Positions 24,842 through 32,427 of a stretch of 64,000 nt of DNA are shown here, one piece after another (positions within the stretch are counted from its first letter, which is position 1; every line of letters starts with the position of its first letter). The stretch covers positions 1-64,000 of the forward strand of contig NZ_JAATOX010000004.1 of assembly GCF_011806385.1 (NCBI RefSeq). Reading direction: 5' to 3'. Source of the stretch: Phaeobacter sp. HF9A (GTDB taxonomy: Bacteria; Pseudomonadota; Alphaproteobacteria; Rhodobacterales; Rhodobacteraceae). The position numbers were made by a program, and so were the translations under genes. The notes beneath the pieces were generated by a model. The model was not told the origin of the DNA. It worked only from the letters and a program-made list of their open reading frames with translations, and searched no databases.

Positions 24842-25588
24842 TTACCCTTTCGGCTGAAGGTAATCGTGCACCACCTCGCCCAGCCCGAGGGTCAGGTCGG
24901 TCAGCAGGTGAACGGCAGAGACGACCTCCAGCACCGGCAGCTCGGCGACAGGGGCCAACGCGTGCTGGTGCAGTTCCAGCCCGGCCGGTCCCTCCCAGGC
25001 GCCTTTCAGCGTTACGTCCCGGGTGTAGTAGCGGACCAGTTCGCAAATACGGGGCGTGCAATCCACATGCGGAATGATTTTCAGCATGAAGTTCGGAGCA
25101 TCAAATCCCTTGAGCACGGTGTCATGATCCAGCGCGCGGTGCTTGTAGCCCATCGTGCCCGTTGCCACCCGGACGGAGCCCACGTCCAGCGTGCCGACCA
25201 GCGTGTCTTTTTCGACCCGCAGCGCCGGATCGGCGAGCTTCTTGGGAAATCCCCAGATTTCGCGCCCGCCCGCGATCGGCGCATCGTCATTCAGAAACAT
25301 CGAGTGCACATAGCCGCCCGCGACCCCGTCCAGTGTCACCGGGATCACCTGACCGCTTTCGGTATAATCGCCAAAGCCGGTGCTGTCGGGCATGCGGATG
25401 AATTCGTATTTCACCAGCGGCTCGCCGATCTGCAACGGCTCGGGCACCACGCGGCGCAGCGCCTCTGGATCGGTGCGATAGGTGATGGTCAGAAACTCGC
25501 GATCGACGAATTTATAGGGGCCCTTCGGATAGGAAGGGCTGGTGAGCGGCATCGCAAAAGCATTCGATATGACGTCGGCGTGTGTCAT
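24842..25588 (-). CDS. adc: Acetoacetate decarboxylase
   Basis: A 248-residue protein with the defining active-site segment E-I-W-G-F-P-K-K at residues 110-117, where the first Lys forms the Schiff base with acetoacetate and the second lowers its pKa. The early P-E-P-L-Q-I and E-F-I-R-M segments also match. It converts acetoacetate to acetone and CO2. AAGGA precedes the ATG. First gene of an operon with cytochrome b561, 3-hydroxybutyrate dehydrogenase and a DUF1269 protein. Confidence 0.92.
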   Translation of the reverse strand: MTHADVISNAFAMPLTSPSYPKGPYKFVDREFLTITYRTDPEALRRVVPEPLQIGEPLVKYEFIRMPDSTGFGDYTESGQVIPVTLDGVAGGYVHSMFLNDDAPIAGGREIWGFPKKLADPALRVEKDTLVGTLDVGSVRVATGTMGYKHRALDHDTVLKGFDAPNFMLKIIPHVDCTPRICELVRYYTRDVTLKGAWEGPAGLELHQHALAPVAELPVLEVVSAVHLLTDLTLGLGEVVHDYLQPKG

Positions 25589-25712
25589 TTTACTGTTCCT
25601 TCAGAGCGGTTTCTTGCGGCGTTGAAGGATATCTAAACGCTCTCTTCTGCATGGACCTTTCGGCAAGCTTACAAGAACGACAACTTTGCAAGTCATTCTG
25701 CCCACAGCAAAA

Positions 25713-25735
25713 ACCCGCCACCTGGGGTGACGGGT
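25713..25735 (-). terminator. Intrinsic terminator of the small secreted-protein gene
   Basis: ACCCGCCACC-N3-GGTGACGGGT forms a 10-bp stem (one G-T pair on the minus-strand RNA). On the minus strand it is followed directly by TTTTGC. It lies about 60 bp after the stop of the gene at 25798-26175. The rest of the 209-bp gap to 25588 holds the adc promoter; no other gene is seen. Confidence 0.75.
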
Positions 25736-25797
25736 TCAGTGTTGCGGCAATGGCTTTATGGGCTGTCGGGCGCCTCACGACGCCATGCGGGGTGGTA

Positions 25798-26175
25798 TCA
25801 ATCAGCAGGCTTGTCCGCGCCATACACAGCGATTGAAACCTGATTTTCGAAGTTTGTGACAAAGGCTTCGCTTCGGTGGTTGGCCGGCGCGTCGGTGTTG
25901 AGGTAATTGCAGAACGCCGTGATCATGATGTCGGCGATGTCCGCTTTTGTTGCATCGGGATGTGCCTTGGCCAGCTCCTGCGCGATCGTGCTGAGGTTGT
26001 CGCCATCAAGCTCGGCCGTGCCGACCTTTTGCGCCAGCGCCGCAAGGTCAAATGTACCGCCCCCGGCTTCGGTAAAGACCGCTGACGGGTTGGGGCAATC
26101 AAGAGGTTCTGCCGAAACCAAGGCTGGTGACGAAAGGCACAGAACGGTGACCAAGGTAAAGAGCGGATGTTTCAT
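25798..26175 (-). CDS. Small secreted protein of unknown function
   Basis: A 125-residue protein with a Sec signal peptide (M-K-H-P then a hydrophobic stretch ending V-S-A near residue 22). The mature part of about 100 residues has two cysteines, C27 in P-L-D-C-P-N and another in A-F-C-N-Y-L, which could form a disulfide in the periplasm. I do not recognise the family. The ATG at 26175 is chosen because the signal peptide starts there; the frame extends upstream without similarity. It sits alone between the ketone-body operon and the T3SS effector genes. Confidence 0.7.
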   Translation of the reverse strand: MKHPLFTLVTVLCLSSPALVSAEPLDCPNPSAVFTEAGGGTFDLAALAQKVGTAELDGDNLSTIAQELAKAHPDATKADIADIMITAFCNYLNTDAPANHRSEAFVTNFENQVSIAVYGADKPAD

Positions 26176-26587
26176 GGAGGGGCCTTTCAGAATCTGCGAG
26201 GTGTAAGAGCGGCGCGTGCCGCGCGACGATGGGCGACGGGCTGCGTTGCGGTGACTGGGATCAGCAAGGCACGGCGGACCGGATGCGGCCCGAAAAGACA
26301 TGTGCCAACCACGCCGACCAAGTATCTTTGACAGAGTTTCAGCATCTTCGTCCTTTCACGCATGCATCGGTATGGCGGCGTTTTGACAGCTGGATGTGCA
26401 ATGGGTCTGTCGCCAAGCTTACAGTTTTGACAGATTTCCAGGCCCGCCTGACGGATGGATGCTGCCGTCAGCTCGGCGACACGACCCTCGTCCCCGAGCG
26501 CGCCCGCCGCGGCTGAGACAAACGGTACACCCGACCGCGGCAAGAGCAGGCATGATGGCAGGCGTCATACCACAGAAAGGTTCGTTC
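26176..26587. other. 412-bp divergent gap between the secreted protein and T3SS chaperone genes
   Basis: This gap must hold promoters for both flanking genes and marks the border between the metabolic region and the secretion region. I see no repeat, tRNA or integrase remnant and no clear sigma-70 element. Open frames running through it have no ribosome site. Confidence 0.5.
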
Positions 26588-27049
26588 ATGAGCACCCCCG
26601 AGCAAGACTTTGACGTCTTCATGTCCAATGCGCTTGTCGCGCTGGCCGAGATAAACCCCGATATTGATGCGGTCCTTCAGACCAGCGCCAGCAGCTGGAG
26701 CCTCGGTTTTCAGGGCGACGAGCAGATCGACCTGGAACTGTTTGAAACCGGTCAGCGCCTGATGCTCTCCACCACGCTGGCCAATGTCGGCCAAGATGCG
26801 TTGGAAAAGGCGATGCAGGGTCTTTTGACCTACAACCTGATGTGGCGCGAAACAGGAAACGTCCGAACCGCGCTTGCAGAGTCTCATATATTTCTGATCA
26901 CCGACCTGCCCGTTGCGGTGCTGGACAGCGACAGCCTGTCCCTGGCGCTTGCCAATCTGCGTCGCGCACGCAGCCAATGGGACCGGTTTTTCCAGCAAGC
27001 GCCTGCGGATGCGGTGGATTTCTCCGCCGAGCATATTCTGCGGGCATAA
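26588..27049 (+). CDS. CesT-like T3SS chaperone
   Basis: A 153-residue acidic protein with the class I T3SS chaperone pattern: an N-terminal amphipathic helix (D-F-D-V-F-M-S-N-A-L), then strands such as I-D-L-E-L-F-E-T and R-L-M-L-S-T-T-L, then a helix with A-M-Q-G-L-L-T-Y-N, and a strand near H-I-F-L-I-T-D-L-P. Class I chaperones bind the N-terminal 50-100 residues of one effector. The kinase gene starts 12 bp downstream, so it is almost certainly the cargo. The ATG at 26588 follows AAAGG; in-frame sequence upstream is not chaperone-like. Confidence 0.8.
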   Translation: MSTPEQDFDVFMSNALVALAEINPDIDAVLQTSASSWSLGFQGDEQIDLELFETGQRLMLSTTLANVGQDALEKAMQGLLTYNLMWRETGNVRTALAESHIFLITDLPVAVLDSDSLSLALANLRRARSQWDRFFQQAPADAVDFSAEHILRA

Positions 27050-27061
27050 GGGAGCAGCACC

Positions 27062-28984
27062 ATGTCACTGAAACCCTCGCTTAACGTCAATACATCCACC
27101 ACTGCCGCCCAGCTCAATGACTTTGCTCAGGGGCTGGACGATGGGATGCGCCTCAAGGGCAAGCAGAACAAAGATGGCTCGATCACGCTTTATGCCTCGC
27201 AGAACAAATCCGGCCTGCTGTCCAAGCTGACCGGCCGGGCGCAGGACCGGATCGACATGGCAAAACGTGCGGTCAATCAGGTTGCCAGCAACGATGTCCG
27301 CGATTTTGCCGACCTGGAAGTCAAAAGCCTGATCCACAACATGACCTCACATGGCCAGTTCATGAAACCAGGCAGCACAGCGCTCAAGGCGATTGCTTCT
27401 TTTGCCAACAGCTTGTCCGGCGATCTGGCCAATAGCCGCGCGCAGGAAAACAGCAAGCTGGGGCTGAGCGAAATGCCGTTTGAGGCGCGCGTCGCGGTGC
27501 GGGAAGCCGGCGACGCGATGATCCAGCGCCTGAGCGGGGCGATGACGGGGGACTACAGCGCACAGGGGATCGCGGAAACGTTGTCCGACACGCTGGCCAG
27601 CGCGATGTCGTCACCAGAGATGCGCGCGGCGCACCCGAACTTTGAACTGGGCGACGGCGAGGATCTGATCGCAGCGCTCACCAGCAAGTTCCAGGACATG
27701 GCCGAGGCCACCGGCGAGGGGCGCCTGCCGAAAATGATCAAGGCCGAGCTGCGCGAGCTGGCCGAGCAAACCTTTCATTTGACCGCCAACAAGATGCTGG
27801 GCGCCAGCATTTCCGATGACAAGGCCGTCCTGACCATCGACGGCAAGGACTACGCGCGCGGACCCAAAATTGCCGAAGGCGGCTTTGGCGAGGTGATACG
27901 CTACGACGCGCAGGATGGCTCTGGCAGCCTGGCGGTGAAATTCGAAATCGAGAGCAACGCGTCATCGCACGACAGCTTCGCAACAGAAATCACGGCCCAT
28001 CGTCACGCCGCCGCAGAACCGAACGATAACATTCTGGGCTTTTCCGGGGCTGCACGGACCCGCGAGGACAACTTTGTGATCGCAACCCCGCTTGCTGGCG
28101 CCGGCGACGGATCGAAGGCGCAAAAAGCCATCGCGGCGGCACTGGCGGACGGCAAGATTTCCGCCAAGACCGCGCAGACCGTGGCGCTGACCGTCATGGC
28201 CGACGCGATCAAGGGCATGCAGCACCTGCACGACACAGCAGGCATGACCCATATCGACTTCAAGGCACCAAACCTGTTCATCACCGACGAGGGCGTCAGC
28301 CAGCTTGCGGATTTTGGCACCACAGTCCAAACCGAGACCCCAACTCTGAAAGACAGCAAACAAGTCGATAACTTCACCTGGAAGGACCCCAAGGTCCTGT
28401 ATGGCGAAATCCAGGCCAACGGGAAGTCCCCGTTGAAGCCGATCGCCAAGGAAGCGGGCCTGCAATTCGCTGAAAGGTTCTTTGCACCCGGTGAACGCTC
28501 AACGGCGGAGCAAAAAAACTTCGACAACGTAGCGGCAAGAGTAGCTCAGCGCACTCTGCGAGCGGCCACTGACGACTATCTCTCTCAAACGCAGTTCGAT
28601 GGTCGCAGCTATGACATGTTCGCGCTTGGGGTGACGGCGGTGAACATGCTGACCGGTGATTTCACGCTTTCGGAAACAGAGTTCAAGTTTTCCTCTAAAG
28701 GTATGGACGAACAAGCGCGCCTTCACGAAAGCGGTGTTGCGCCGATCGGGTCTCATGATGGCGCGGTGCGCAGCACGCTCGGGGATCCTCTTGTGGACGA
28801 TTTCATCAACCTGATGACGCATCCCGATCCCGACAAACGCGCCAGCGATTTCGGCGCCCTGCTGGATCATGAGGTCTTCAATCAGATGAATATCGGGGGG
28901 CCTGAAGCGCGTCAGATGCTGGTGGCGATCTTGGCGGGGGATGACGCGGCGATCATGCGCTGGGGTCAGGACCTGAATTTCTGA
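27062..28984 (+). CDS. Probable T3SS effector with eukaryotic-type protein kinase domain
   Basis: A 640-residue protein. Residues 1-260 are helical, polar and lack a Sec signal, as expected for a secretion and chaperone-binding region plus an unknown domain. Residues about 262-600 carry a full kinase core: glycine loop G273-G-F-G276-E-V, Lys293 in A-V-K-F, a possible partner Glu309, catalytic loop H397-I-D399-F-K401-A-P-N404, D417-F-G419, D518 before F-A-L-G, and R593 in the last subdomain. All residues needed for phosphotransfer are present. Its chaperone gene is immediately upstream and a strong terminator follows. Probable role: injected Ser/Thr kinase acting in a host cell, comparable in idea to YopO/YpkA, OspG or NleH, though I see no clear relation to any one of them. 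Confidence 0.82.
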   Translation: MSLKPSLNVNTSTTAAQLNDFAQGLDDGMRLKGKQNKDGSITLYASQNKSGLLSKLTGRAQDRIDMAKRAVNQVASNDVRDFADLEVKSLIHNMTSHGQFMKPGSTALKAIASFANSLSGDLANSRAQENSKLGLSEMPFEARVAVREAGDAMIQRLSGAMTGDYSAQGIAETLSDTLASAMSSPEMRAAHPNFELGDGEDLIAALTSKFQDMAEATGEGRLPKMIKAELRELAEQTFHLTANKMLGASISDDKAVLTIDGKDYARGPKIAEGGFGEVIRYDAQDGSGSLAVKFEIESNASSHDSFATEITAHRHAAAEPNDNILGFSGAARTREDNFVIATPLAGAGDGSKAQKAIAAALADGKISAKTAQTVALTVMADAIKGMQHLHDTAGMTHIDFKAPNLFITDEGVSQLADFGTTVQTETPTLKDSKQVDNFTWKDPKVLYGEIQANGKSPLKPIAKEAGLQFAERFFAPGERSTAEQKNFDNVAARVAQRTLRAATDDYLSQTQFDGRSYDMFALGVTAVNMLTGDFTLSETEFKFSSKGMDEQARLHESGVAPIGSHDGAVRSTLGDPLVDDFINLMTHPDPDKRASDFGALLDHEVFNQMNIGGPEARQMLVAILAGDDAAIMRWGQDLNF

Positions 28985-29011
28985 GCGGACCCCGCGCCCG
29001 ATCAAAGAACA

Positions 29012-29038
29012 AAGCCCCGGTGTGAACCGGGGCTTTTG
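29012..29038 (+). terminator. Strong intrinsic terminator after the kinase gene
   Basis: AAGCCCCGGT-GTGA-ACCGGGGCTT is a perfect 10-bp stem with a 4-base loop, followed by TTTTG. It lies 28 bp after the kinase stop. Nothing is seen in the remaining bases up to sctU (29133). Confidence 0.9.
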
Positions 29039-29132
29039 TCTATCCAAACCGGGTCAGGCTGGCTACGGATGATTCCTCCAAAAGACCGATCAGCAGGATC
29101 CGACCGGCCCTCCCGACCGGACTGTTTCAATC

Positions 29133-30245
29133 TCAGTATCTCTTCGCCTTGTGGTCGTCGCGTTCCATGTCGAGATCCCCATGCCGAAGCGGCCCTTTGT
29201 AGAGCTCCATTTCATGGTTCTGCACCCAGGCCAGGATTTCCGCCACCACCGCGAATGCCTCGTCCGAGACAAAACCGTCGACGGGCGTATCCGCATAGAG
29301 GCTGCGCGCCAAGGGCACGTTGCGAAAGATCGGCACACCAGCGCGTTCCGCTTCGATACGGATGTCCTGCGCGCGTTTTTCCCGCCCTTTGGCAACCACC
29401 ATCGGCAAGGGCGTTTCGCCCTCCTTGTAGCGGATGGCCACCGCAATATGGGTCGGGTTCACCACAACGGCCGAGGCCCCAGGCACCTGCTTTTTCACGT
29501 CGGACATCACCAGTTCCCGCGCAAGCTGCTTGCGCTGGCCTTTGACGACGGGGTCGCCTTCGCTTTCCTTGTATTCGCGCTTCACCTCGTCCTTTGACAT
29601 CATCAGGCTCTTGGTGTGGCTGTGTTTTTGATAGACGAAATCCAGACCGGCAACGACGATGAAGGCCACGCCAGAGACGACAAGCAGCTTCAGGGTCACG
29701 ACTTTGGTCACCGCCCAGACACAAAGCATGCCGCAGGTGATAGAGCCAAGAAACGGCCCGATCGCCTCTTTCAAAACGATATAAAGCAGGAGGGAAAGGA
29801 ACAGGATCTTGAAGATGGATTTCAGCATCTCAACGAGCTGCTTCATCGAGAAGATTCGGCTCACGCCCTTGGCAATGCTGATTTTTTCCAGCTTTGGCTG
29901 GATGGCTTCCATGGAAAACAGCGATCCGACCTGAACATAATTCGCCGCGATGCCAAAGGCGAGCGTCACGCCCAGAACCGGCAGGAGAATGGAGGCGCCG
30001 ATGTCGAACGTGGCCGACAATCCGTTTTGCAACGCCATGTCGTCATTCTGCGCCGCCAAAGCCGCCAGCGTATCCATCAACGCAACCAGCTTTTCCCAGA
30101 TCACCCCCGCCATCAGCCAGATCGTCGCGATAACCCCAAAGAGCGACACTGTGGTCACAACCTCTTGCGAACGCGCCACCTGACCTTTCTGCCGGGCGTC
30201 GCGCTCTTTTTTCGGTGTCGGTTGTTCGGTCTTCTCGCCGCTCAT
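29133..30245 (-). CDS. sctU: T3SS export-apparatus switch protein SctU (YscU/FlhB family)
   Basis: A 370-residue inner-membrane protein: N-terminal G-E-K-T-E-Q-P-T-P-K-K (the family opening), four transmembrane helices (about residues 30-55, 85-105, 140-160, 175-203), a charged linker, and the self-cleavage motif N-P-T-H at 263-266. After cleavage between N and P the protein switches export from needle to translocator and effector substrates. It is the last gene of a minus-strand run of secreted-protein and chaperone genes, separate from sctR, sctS and sctT. Confidence 0.95.
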   Translation of the reverse strand: MSGEKTEQPTPKKERDARQKGQVARSQEVVTTVSLFGVIATIWLMAGVIWEKLVALMDTLAALAAQNDDMALQNGLSATFDIGASILLPVLGVTLAFGIAANYVQVGSLFSMEAIQPKLEKISIAKGVSRIFSMKQLVEMLKSIFKILFLSLLLYIVLKEAIGPFLGSITCGMLCVWAVTKVVTLKLLVVSGVAFIVVAGLDFVYQKHSHTKSLMMSKDEVKREYKESEGDPVVKGQRKQLARELVMSDVKKQVPGASAVVVNPTHIAVAIRYKEGETPLPMVVAKGREKRAQDIRIEAERAGVPIFRNVPLARSLYADTPVDGFVSDEAFAVVAEILAWVQNHEMELYKGPLRHGDLDMERDDHKAKRY

Positions 30246-30274
30246 CGCGCCTCCGGGGCATCAGCCTGTGCAGA

Positions 30275-30715
30275 TCAGACCCGGATCGTGGTCATATCCG
30301 AAAAATCCGGCATCACGGGCGCGCCCTGCCAGAGGATTTCCGCCCCCTGCGTGTCCCAGAAATCGGCATAGAGCAACAGATCTATAATCCGCAGTTGCAG
30401 CTGGTCCACGTCGAGCCCGTCAAGCACAATGAAGTCAATCATCGCAAGCCCCGCGCCATCCGGGTTTTGGGCGATCCGCGCGGAACCGGTCTCTACCCCG
30501 AGGCAATTTGCCTCCAGCAAGCGGCTGAGCGCCAGCTCCTCCGACGCCTCCACCGCCAAGGGCACGTGCAAGCGCAAGGTATCATTGGGAAAGGCCATCG
30601 CGCCAAACGGCTGATCACCACCGAAGCTGTAAACCATCTCGCCCGAGTCCAGCGCCTCTGCCTGCGTGAGATCAAAGGCGCGTATCAGCATGGTTAGCGT
30701 GTCATTGAAAGTCAT
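30275..30715 (-). CDS. CesT-like T3SS chaperone
   Basis: A 146-residue acidic protein with a class I chaperone layout: N-terminal helix (N-D-T-L-T-M-L-I-R-A-F), strands M-V-Y-S-F-G-G and L-R-L-H-V-P-L-A-V-E, then a helix with L-S-R-L-L-E-A-N and the strand M-I-D-F-I-V-L. The ATG at 30715 follows AAAGGA. It lies between the effector candidate at 30760-31860 and sctU; the upstream gene is the probable cargo. Confidence 0.75.
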   Translation of the reverse strand: MTFNDTLTMLIRAFDLTQAEALDSGEMVYSFGGDQPFGAMAFPNDTLRLHVPLAVEASEELALSRLLEANCLGVETGSARIAQNPDGAGLAMIDFIVLDGLDVDQLQLRIIDLLLYADFWDTQGAEILWQGAPVMPDFSDMTTIRV

Positions 30716-30759
30716 GACGAGGTCCTTTGCGGACAGGAAAGTCGGGAATATGGATCGGA

Positions 30760-31860
30760 TCAAGTGTCATAGCGCAACCCTTCCGGCATGCCCATCTCCC
30801 CAAGGAAGGCCTCGACGCGGGGCGTGAAGGCCTCGTAAAGCGCGGTGTAGAGTGGCCGCTGCACGTCGTCCTGGGTGATACCGCCCGGCTCTTTCGCACC
30901 GGAAAAGATGCTTTGCATGATGCTGACCGCGAAGTTGAGCGCAGCCCCGTCCTCTTCCTTGTCCAGCCCGGCGCGGATATTGATGAATTCGGGTGCCAGG
31001 CCACGCAGCACGCATTCCGAATTGACGTATTTATGCGCAACCGCCTTCTGATCGTCGGCAGAAAGCCCGGAGCGGTCTTCATCCGCGATCAGCTCGAACC
31101 CCAGGGTGGTGACCTCCTTGGCCTCGGCGGAAAACACATCCGAGAAACCACGCGTGTCACTGCCGGGTTCGGGCAACAAGGCCTCCAGCATCTGCTCGGC
31201 GGCCTCATAGACCAGGGTCTTCTGCTCGCTGGTCAAATTCTCGCGCTTGAGAAACACGAAATCATCGGCCCCGGCGATGGATTTGCTGAGCGCCGCGAGT
31301 GGCTTGTCCGCCGCGATCAGCGCGTCGGTTGCGGCCACGTCATAGCGCGCATGGCTGCGCAGGAAGTCGGAGCCCGCGTTCTGCGCCTTGCCATTGCCAC
31401 GCAGGAAGGTCCCGACATCCTTGAAGTTTTCAAGATGCCCGCGCAGGTTTTCACAGGCGGTCAGCCCCTCGCTCATCGGTTTCTTGTCGGGAAAGCTGAT
31501 CTCCGCGCCCTGCGGCAAGGCTTCGCGCCCGCGGGCGGCGTGGAACTTGGGCTGGTCGGACTGGCCCAGCTTGGCAAAGGCGGTGCTGATCGACTTGGCG
31601 ATGCCCTTGGCGATTTTGGCGATAAAATCACCGACCGTCTGCTTGCGCTCCTTCGCCTTGCCATCAAGACGCGGCGCCCCTTCCCCGGTCCCCTTGGCGA
31701 TTTTCGGGCGGTCTGCCTGTTTCCCGCCGATGCCGGTGAAGGCCAGAATGTCATTCATCGACGAAAAGTCGACCGTGTTGGAGGCCGTCTCGGCCTGTGC
31801 CCCTGTGGGAAGACCAAGCCCCGGCTGAGGTGTTGCACCGCCAATCCTATTGACCGTCAT
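30760..31860 (-). CDS. Putative T3SS effector, unknown family
   Basis: A 366-residue soluble protein with a polar, flexible N-terminus (Gly, Pro, Thr, Ala-rich, residues 1-35) and no Sec leader. The middle and C-terminal parts are mixed helical, with a Lys-rich helix around residues 68-97 (A-K-I-A-K-G-I-A-K-S-I) and an acidic stretch near 265. I recognise no catalytic motif. It is followed by a CesT-like chaperone gene and sits in a run of secreted-protein genes, which is the main reason to call it an effector. A gatekeeper role is less likely because a clear sctW is at 57149-58339. Confidence 0.55.
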   Translation of the reverse strand: MTVNRIGGATPQPGLGLPTGAQAETASNTVDFSSMNDILAFTGIGGKQADRPKIAKGTGEGAPRLDGKAKERKQTVGDFIAKIAKGIAKSISTAFAKLGQSDQPKFHAARGREALPQGAEISFPDKKPMSEGLTACENLRGHLENFKDVGTFLRGNGKAQNAGSDFLRSHARYDVAATDALIAADKPLAALSKSIAGADDFVFLKRENLTSEQKTLVYEAAEQMLEALLPEPGSDTRGFSDVFSAEAKEVTTLGFELIADEDRSGLSADDQKAVAHKYVNSECVLRGLAPEFINIRAGLDKEEDGAALNFAVSIMQSIFSGAKEPGGITQDDVQRPLYTALYEAFTPRVEAFLGEMGMPEGLRYDT

Positions 31861-31952
31861 TCTCCGATCCTTTTCCTAAACTGATGCTTCTCTCTACCGG
31901 AATACACCTGGCAAAACTGCGGCGCGGTGTCGTTCGACATGCTGACACGGCC

Positions 31953-32417
31953 CTAGGCGCGCAGGACCGTATCAGGCATCACAGCGCCGATTTCACCCTC
32001 TGCCGATGCGGCGCGTGCACGCTCCAGAAGCGCCTGTGCGCTGGTGCTCTGCCATGGGGCTGCGGCGCGGATAAAGGCGTCGATCCGGCGCAACAGCTGG
32101 CTTCGGGTCACTTCGGGGATCAAAAGGCGCTGGCCAAAAAACACCCGCCCGGTGCCCGGCTCCATCCCGAGACGCCCATCCGGCGAGCTGGTATTCACCG
32201 CCAGCATTTCGCTCAGCACCGCGGGGTCCTTGGCCTTGGCCAGCGCGGGCACCTCGACCGCGAGTTCCAGCACGTCTTCGCCATCAAAGCGAAAATAGAC
32301 CGACAGGCTGTCGGCGACGATCAGCTCGAATACGCCCTCGGCATTCGGAGCGAGATCGCCAAGACCGGCCGCCTCGGCGATTGTGGATACGACATCATGC
32401 ATGTTGCGCAGAGTCAT
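31953..32417 (-). CDS. CesT-like T3SS chaperone
   Basis: A 154-residue protein with class I chaperone features: helix V-V-S-T-I-A-E-A-A-G-L, strand-loop-strand F-E-L-I-V-A-D-S-L-S-V-Y-F-R-F-D-G-E and L-E-L-A-V-E-V-P, then helix A-V-L-S-E-M-L-A-V-N. It starts ten bases after the 510-residue secreted-protein candidate upstream ends, so that protein is its likely cargo. A 92-bp gap separates it from the effector candidate downstream, and no terminator is seen there. Confidence 0.8.
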   Translation of the reverse strand: MTLRNMHDVVSTIAEAAGLGDLAPNAEGVFELIVADSLSVYFRFDGEDVLELAVEVPALAKAKDPAVLSEMLAVNTSSPDGRLGMEPGTGRVFFGQRLLIPEVTRSQLLRRIDAFIRAAAPWQSTSAQALLERARAASAEGEIGAVMPDTVLRA

Positions 32418-32427
32418 GTCAGCTCCT

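Noticed and set aside
25590-25862. 90-codon minus-strand frame in the adc promoter gap
   Set aside because: It overlaps the terminator at 25713-25735 and the end of the small secreted-protein gene; no support for translation.
26176-26587. Looked for an integration site or tRNA at the border of the T3SS region
   Set aside because: No tRNA-like cloverleaf, integrase remnant or direct repeat could be recognised by eye.
30760-31860. Considered as the SctW/YopN gatekeeper
   Set aside because: No TyeA-like C-terminus, and a better sctW candidate is at 57149-58339 next to the translocon.
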